From assembly GCF_008728855.1 (NCBI RefSeq), contig NZ_CP042906.1, positions 558,001 through 622,000 on the forward strand: DNA of 64,000 bases, written 5' to 3'. The translations under genes were made by a program, and so were the position numbers. The DNA is from Hypericibacter terrae (lineage in GTDB: Bacteria > Pseudomonadota > Alphaproteobacteria > Dongiales > Dongiaceae). Numbering within the stretch: position 1 is the first letter of the stretch; every line of letters starts with the position of its first letter. Shown here in pieces: positions 60,983 to 64,000 of the stretch. The notes beneath the pieces were generated by a model. It made no database searches, had not been told where the DNA came from, and saw nothing but the letters and a program-made list of their open reading frames with translations.

Positions 60983-61393
60983 TCAATCTACCCGCGCCAA
61001 GATCTGCTGCAGGGCCGCAAAGAACCGGGGCCACCCGCCCTTGGCACCCTGATAGGCCTGCTGCTGATCCGCCCGGAAGCCCGACTGCTCCATGCGCAGG
61101 TGGGTCCCACCGCTCGTCGGGGTGAGAGTCCAAGTGACGACACTCTCGAGACCATAGGCCGCCCAGCTGTAAGACAGCATTTTGTTCGGCTCCACGGCCA
61201 GGACCTGACAATCGACAGCACCCCAGTCTGCGCGAAGATTGAAACGGTGGTCCACGACAGGCTTGAAATCGTTCTTCATGAGCCACTCTTCGATCAGGTG
61301 TGGCTGCGTGAGCGCGCGCCAGATCTTTTCCGGCGGGTAAGGGATCTCACGGTCGACAACGACGGAGAGCGTTTCGGTCGCGGCTTGGGTCAT
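60983..61393 (-). CDS. SRPBCC (AHSA1-type) domain protein
   Basis: A 136-aa START/SRPBCC-fold protein with the typical REIPYPPEKIWRALTQPHLI and WLMKNDFKPVVDHRFN segments and a C-terminal GWPRFFAALQQILARVD helix. It belongs to the AHSA1 group often linked to ArsR-type repressors. Its ATG at 61393 overlaps the stop of the upstream ArsR gene (ATGA). Function unknown, probably ligand binding. Confidence 0.9.
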   Translation of the reverse strand: MTQAATETLSVVVDREIPYPPEKIWRALTQPHLIEEWLMKNDFKPVVDHRFNLRADWGAVDCQVLAVEPNKMLSYSWAAYGLESVVTWTLTPTSGGTHLRMEQSGFRADQQQAYQGAKGGWPRFFAALQQILARVD

Positions 61394-61713
61394 TGGTCCA
61401 TCCTTTTGAGCAAATCTTCGAGATGGTCGAATCGGCTTTGCCAGAATCCGGCCATTTGGCTTGTCCAGTCGATCAGCGGAGCCAAAGCGCCGAGCTGCGC
61501 GCTATAGTGCGTCTGGCGACCTTCGTGACGGTCGCGGACCAACCCGGCCTGCTTCAGCACGCCGAGATGCTTCGAGACGGCTGGTTGCGAAATCCCGGCC
61601 CGAGCCGTCAGAGCCCCGACTGTCTTCTCTCCTTCGCGGCACAGCCGTTCGAAGAGAGCCCGCCGCGTCGGATCGGCGAGCGTTTTGAAGAGGACGTCGT
61701 GAGCGTGCGGCAT
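61390..61713 (-). CDS. ArsR-family transcriptional regulator
   Basis: A 107-aa winged-helix repressor. The DNA-binding part is LFERLCREGEKTVGALTARA with GISQPAVSKHLGVLKQAG. It lacks the Cys pair of metal-sensing ArsR proteins, so it is probably not a metal sensor but the SRPBCC-associated subtype. It is coupled to the AHSA1-type gene and divergent from an NmrA-like oxidoreductase gene, with an inverted repeat between them. Confidence 0.92.
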   Translation of the reverse strand: MPHAHDVLFKTLADPTRRALFERLCREGEKTVGALTARAGISQPAVSKHLGVLKQAGLVRDRHEGRQTHYSAQLGALAPLIDWTSQMAGFWQSRFDHLEDLLKRMDQ

Positions 61714-61743
61714 GTTGATTTATAACCTGATGGCTATTGATTA

Positions 61744-61767
61744 ACGTATAATCGCCGAGATATACGT
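61744..61767. promoter_or_regulatory. Inverted repeat and -10-like box in the divergent arsR region
   Basis: ACGTATA (61744-61750) and TATACGT (61761-61767) are perfect 7-bp arms around a 10-base spacer. TATAAT (61747-61752) overlaps the left arm on the plus strand. It lies 31-54 bases upstream of the ArsR ATG and 29 bases before the NmrA-like ATG, an apt place for an ArsR operator controlling both directions. No good -35 was found. Confidence 0.55.
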
Positions 61768-61795
61768 TGGTCAAGCAAGAATGTGGAGCCGCCCA

Positions 61796-62662
61796 ATGAT
61801 CCTCGTCACAGGAGCCACCGGCCATGTGGGGCGCGCCGTCGTCTCCAGCCTGGCGTCACTCGCCCACGAGGTGGTCGCCATGGTCCGCGACGTCCGGGCC
61901 GCAAGCACGCGCCTGCCATCTGCAATCGCCCTGCGCGTTGCGGACTACGAGGATGCCTCCGCTCTGAAGAGGGCGCTCGCGGGCATCGACGATATGGTCC
62001 TCATCTCGAGCGATGGCGATACGAGCGCAGTCATGCGCCACCATGCCAATGCCATAGAGGCGGCTACGGCGACCAACATCCGGCATATTACCTTCACGAG
62101 CATCGTCGATACCGACGAGTTGTCGCCATTCTACTTCTCGCCCGTTTACCGAGACGCGGAGCGCCGGCTAGCGGTCTGCGGACTGCCTTCGACCATCCTC
62201 AGATGTGGCCTCTATTCCGACTTTATTCTCGACCATTGGCTTGCGCCGAGCCAGACGTCGGGAGAGCTGGTGCTGCCGACAGAGCAGGGTCGAGTTGCGC
62301 CGATCTCGCGTGACGACGTGGCGGCCGCCGTCGCAGCAGTCGCGGCCAAACCCGACAAATCTCGCAGCCCCTACATGATTACGGGACATCGAGCGTTGGG
62401 CTTTGACGAGATCGCCGCCTCTTATGGTGAAACGATCGCGAGGCAGATACGCTATCGCCCCTGTTCCATCGACAACTACCTGACGGAGGCGTCGGCGCGT
62501 CTCGACGATCCCTGGCCCCACGCTTTCTCCACCTTGTGCGCGTCGATCGCCGAAGGTCGCTACAGTCAGGTCTCCAATGACTTCACGGCCATTACGGGTC
62601 GAGAACCAGAGAGCTTTCGAGATTTCCTTCTTAGAGCAACGTTAGCGAATCCAGGAGATTGA
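61796..62662 (+). CDS. NmrA-like NAD(P)-binding oxidoreductase
   Basis: A 288-aa atypical short-chain dehydrogenase of the NmrA/QOR2 group. The Rossmann motif is MILVTGATGHVGRAVV; the central part HITFTSIVDTDELSPFYFSP and the PTEQGRVAPISRDDVAAAVA block are characteristic. It lacks the classical YxxxK pair, as in many NmrA-like proteins, so it may be a redox sensor or a quinone reductase. ATG 61796 is chosen over 61781. It is divergent from the ArsR gene and probably repressed by it. Confidence 0.88.
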   Translation: MILVTGATGHVGRAVVSSLASLAHEVVAMVRDVRAASTRLPSAIALRVADYEDASALKRALAGIDDMVLISSDGDTSAVMRHHANAIEAATATNIRHITFTSIVDTDELSPFYFSPVYRDAERRLAVCGLPSTILRCGLYSDFILDHWLAPSQTSGELVLPTEQGRVAPISRDDVAAAVAAVAAKPDKSRSPYMITGHRALGFDEIAASYGETIARQIRYRPCSIDNYLTEASARLDDPWPHAFSTLCASIAEGRYSQVSNDFTAITGREPESFRDFLLRATLANPGD

Positions 62663-62794
62663 ATAATCATAGTCCATCGGTTATGCATCATGCATAGTCG
62701 TTATCGATCCCAGGGGGCGTGGCGACGTGGTAACTCGTTTCATTTCGCCGTGACCCGCGGATGCCTCCGGCAATGCAACTTTTGTAGACAGGGC

Positions 62795-63913
62795 CTAGAC
62801 CGCAACCGATAAAGGCTGGCCCAGCACCTTCTCGTCCACCTCGATCCCCAGGCCCTTGCCGCGCGGCGCCGCCATCGAGCCGTCGCGCGTGTCGAAAACC
62901 TTGTCGGCGAAACCGGGCCGGGTGTGGCGCGTCGTGACCCAATTGTAGAAATCGCAGGTGTGCTGGCGGACGCCCTCGGGCGTCGACATCATGAGATGCG
63001 CCGTCGCCGCGGTGTTGATCTCGGCGCCGCCGGTATCCTCGATCGTGACGCCGAGCCCGAGTGCTGCGGCCGTGTCGCGGATGAGCTTGGCCTTGGTCAC
63101 GCCGCCGACGCGCGCGACCTTGATGGTGATGCCGTCGATCAGCCGGTCGCTCCAGGCGCGCATGAGGACATTCAGGCTGTCGATGGTCTCGTCCAGCACC
63201 AGCGGCCGGTCGCAATGGCGGCGCACCGCGAGATTGGCCTCGTAGGAGGCGCAAGGCTGCTCCAGCGTGTAATCGAGATCGCGGGTGGCGCGCAGGAACT
63301 CGATCGCCTGCTGCTGGCGCCAGGCGGCATTGGCATCGGCGAAGATGACGGTGCCCGACGGCACGGCATCGAGCACCGCTTCCGTCCGCGCGATGTCGTC
63401 CTTGACCTCGAGCCCGACCTTCACCTGGATCCGGCGATAACCCTCGGCGATGTATTTCTTGGCGCGCGCCGCCATGGCGTCGGGGGCCGCCTGCGGCACC
63501 GAGCGGTAGAGCGCCATGCGCTCGCCGAAGCGCCCGCCCAGCGCTTCCGCGAGCGGAATGCCGGCCTGCCGCGCCTTCAGGTCCCAGCAGGCCATGTCGA
63601 ACGCGGCCTTCACATAAGGATGGCCGTTCAGCAGCAGATCCAGGCGCTCATTGACGAGGTTGGCCTGCGCCGGATCCATGCCGATCAGGGCCGGCGCCAG
63701 CTCCGTCATGCCGGCCCTGGCGCCGCCGAGGAAGGAGGGGTCGTAGAACGAGCCCAGCGGCGCCATCTCGCCCCAGCCGGTCAGGCCCGCGTCGGTCTCG
63801 ATCTTGGCGATGCTGGATTCGAATCCCTCGGCAGAGCGTCCGCCCGAGCAGGTATAGGTGCCGTCGCGAAAGGGCTGGTTCTGGGCAAAAAGCGTGACTC
63901 TCGTGATCTTCAC
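62795..63913 (-). CDS. Enolase-superfamily dehydratase/racemase, hydroxyproline-type
   Basis: A 372-aa mandelate-racemase/muconate-lactonising-type enzyme. Metal ligands are the Asp in VIFADANAAWR, the Glu in TLEQPCASYE and the Asp in PLVLDETIDSL. General bases are the Lys in RIQVKVGLEV and in GITIKVARVGG. The pattern resembles cis-3-hydroxy-L-proline dehydratases or proline-betaine racemases; the exact substrate is uncertain. ATG 63913 starts MKITRVTLFAQNQPFRDG. The upstream gap (62663-62794) holds no gene I can support. The next gene, at the window edge, is on the same strand. Confidence 0.85.
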   Translation of the reverse strand: MKITRVTLFAQNQPFRDGTYTCSGGRSAEGFESSIAKIETDAGLTGWGEMAPLGSFYDPSFLGGARAGMTELAPALIGMDPAQANLVNERLDLLLNGHPYVKAAFDMACWDLKARQAGIPLAEALGGRFGERMALYRSVPQAAPDAMAARAKKYIAEGYRRIQVKVGLEVKDDIARTEAVLDAVPSGTVIFADANAAWRQQQAIEFLRATRDLDYTLEQPCASYEANLAVRRHCDRPLVLDETIDSLNVLMRAWSDRLIDGITIKVARVGGVTKAKLIRDTAAALGLGVTIEDTGGAEINTAATAHLMMSTPEGVRQHTCDFYNWVTTRHTRPGFADKVFDTRDGSMAAPRGKGLGIEVDEKVLGQPLSVAV

Positions 63914-63976
63914 AAATCGGCTCCCGGGGATGAAGGCCCGCCTACTTTAATCCAGCCGCCGGCCCTGTCGTGAGGC

Positions 63977-64000
63977 CTAGAGATCGCGCCTGAGCCATTC
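63977..64000 (-). CDS. C-terminal end of a minus-strand gene (partial)
   Basis: The last 24 bases, read on the minus strand, give EWLRRDL and a TAG stop. The position 63 bases upstream of the dehydratase start and the same orientation suggest the end of a co-transcribed gene. Too little is visible to name the product. Confidence 0.35.
   Translation of the reverse strand, partial: EWLRRDL

Overview
This is a GC-rich, gene-dense chromosomal window that looks alphaproteobacterial, most like a Rhodospirillales-type soil or plant-associated bacterium. The evidence is the order rpmH-rnpA-yidD-yidC-engB-argB near dapD-dapE, a clade-3 catalase, a DUF6481 protein, a cobalamin-riboswitch-controlled CbtBA cobalt transporter, and frequent GTG/TTG starts. 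The species cannot be named from sequence alone. Long antisense reading frames opposite real genes are an effect of the high GC content and were left out.

1-12 kb: the C-terminal part of signal peptidase I is on the plus strand. The rest is on the minus strand: a Yip1-like membrane protein, dapE and dapD (lysine/peptidoglycan precursor synthesis), catalase, a pyrimidine 5'-nucleotidase, five very small lipoproteins in a row, and the rpmH-rnpA-yidD-yidC-engB-argB operon, which has a near-consensus sigma70 promoter.

12-27 kb: a TVP38-type membrane protein, a flavin disulfide reductase translationally coupled to an orphan histidine kinase, an RlmI-type rRNA methyltransferase, gamma-glutamyltransferase divergent from a small K+ channel, panB-panC, and a B12-riboswitch operon (short ORF, 114-aa unknown, cbtB, cbtA). 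Then come a cupredoxin with a Met/Gly repeat insert, gpt, a DUF4864 protein, an OmpA-like lipoprotein and tRNA-Arg(ACG).

27-38 kb: an apparent plant-signal module. A LuxR-family regulator carries the Met57/Trp61 substitutions (TraR numbering) typical of plant-responsive LuxR solos. Downstream are an amidase and two choline/ethanolamine-kinase-like phosphotransferases; divergent from it is a complete five-gene peptide-type ABC transporter. A shared CCTA-N5-TTTTGCTAGCT motif lies upstream of both arms. The arrangement suggests uptake, hydrolysis and phosphorylation of a plant amide that also acts as the signal.

38-43 kb: gene debris (a truncated unknown and a frameshifted SRPBCC gene), pirin divergent from a LysR regulator, small conserved proteins and a cold-shock gene.

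43-52 kb: a ribose-type sugar ABC transporter (binding protein, double ATPase, two permeases) followed at 47 bp by a microbial rhodopsin whose retinal-binding lysine is replaced by Gln214, then a flotillin-family protein and a small membrane protein. The lysine-less rhodopsin is the most unusual single gene here.

52-64 kb: an SSS-family symporter, iron-type alcohol dehydrogenase, thioesterase, a cluster of SCP2-like protein, alpha/beta hydrolase and lactonase-type metallo-beta-lactamase, an IclR regulator convergent with a DddP-like M24 protein, an ArsR-AHSA1 pair divergent from an NmrA-like protein, and an enolase-superfamily dehydratase. Three GC-rich inverted-repeat elements (about 3.3, 17.5 and 46.2 kb) sit between genes.
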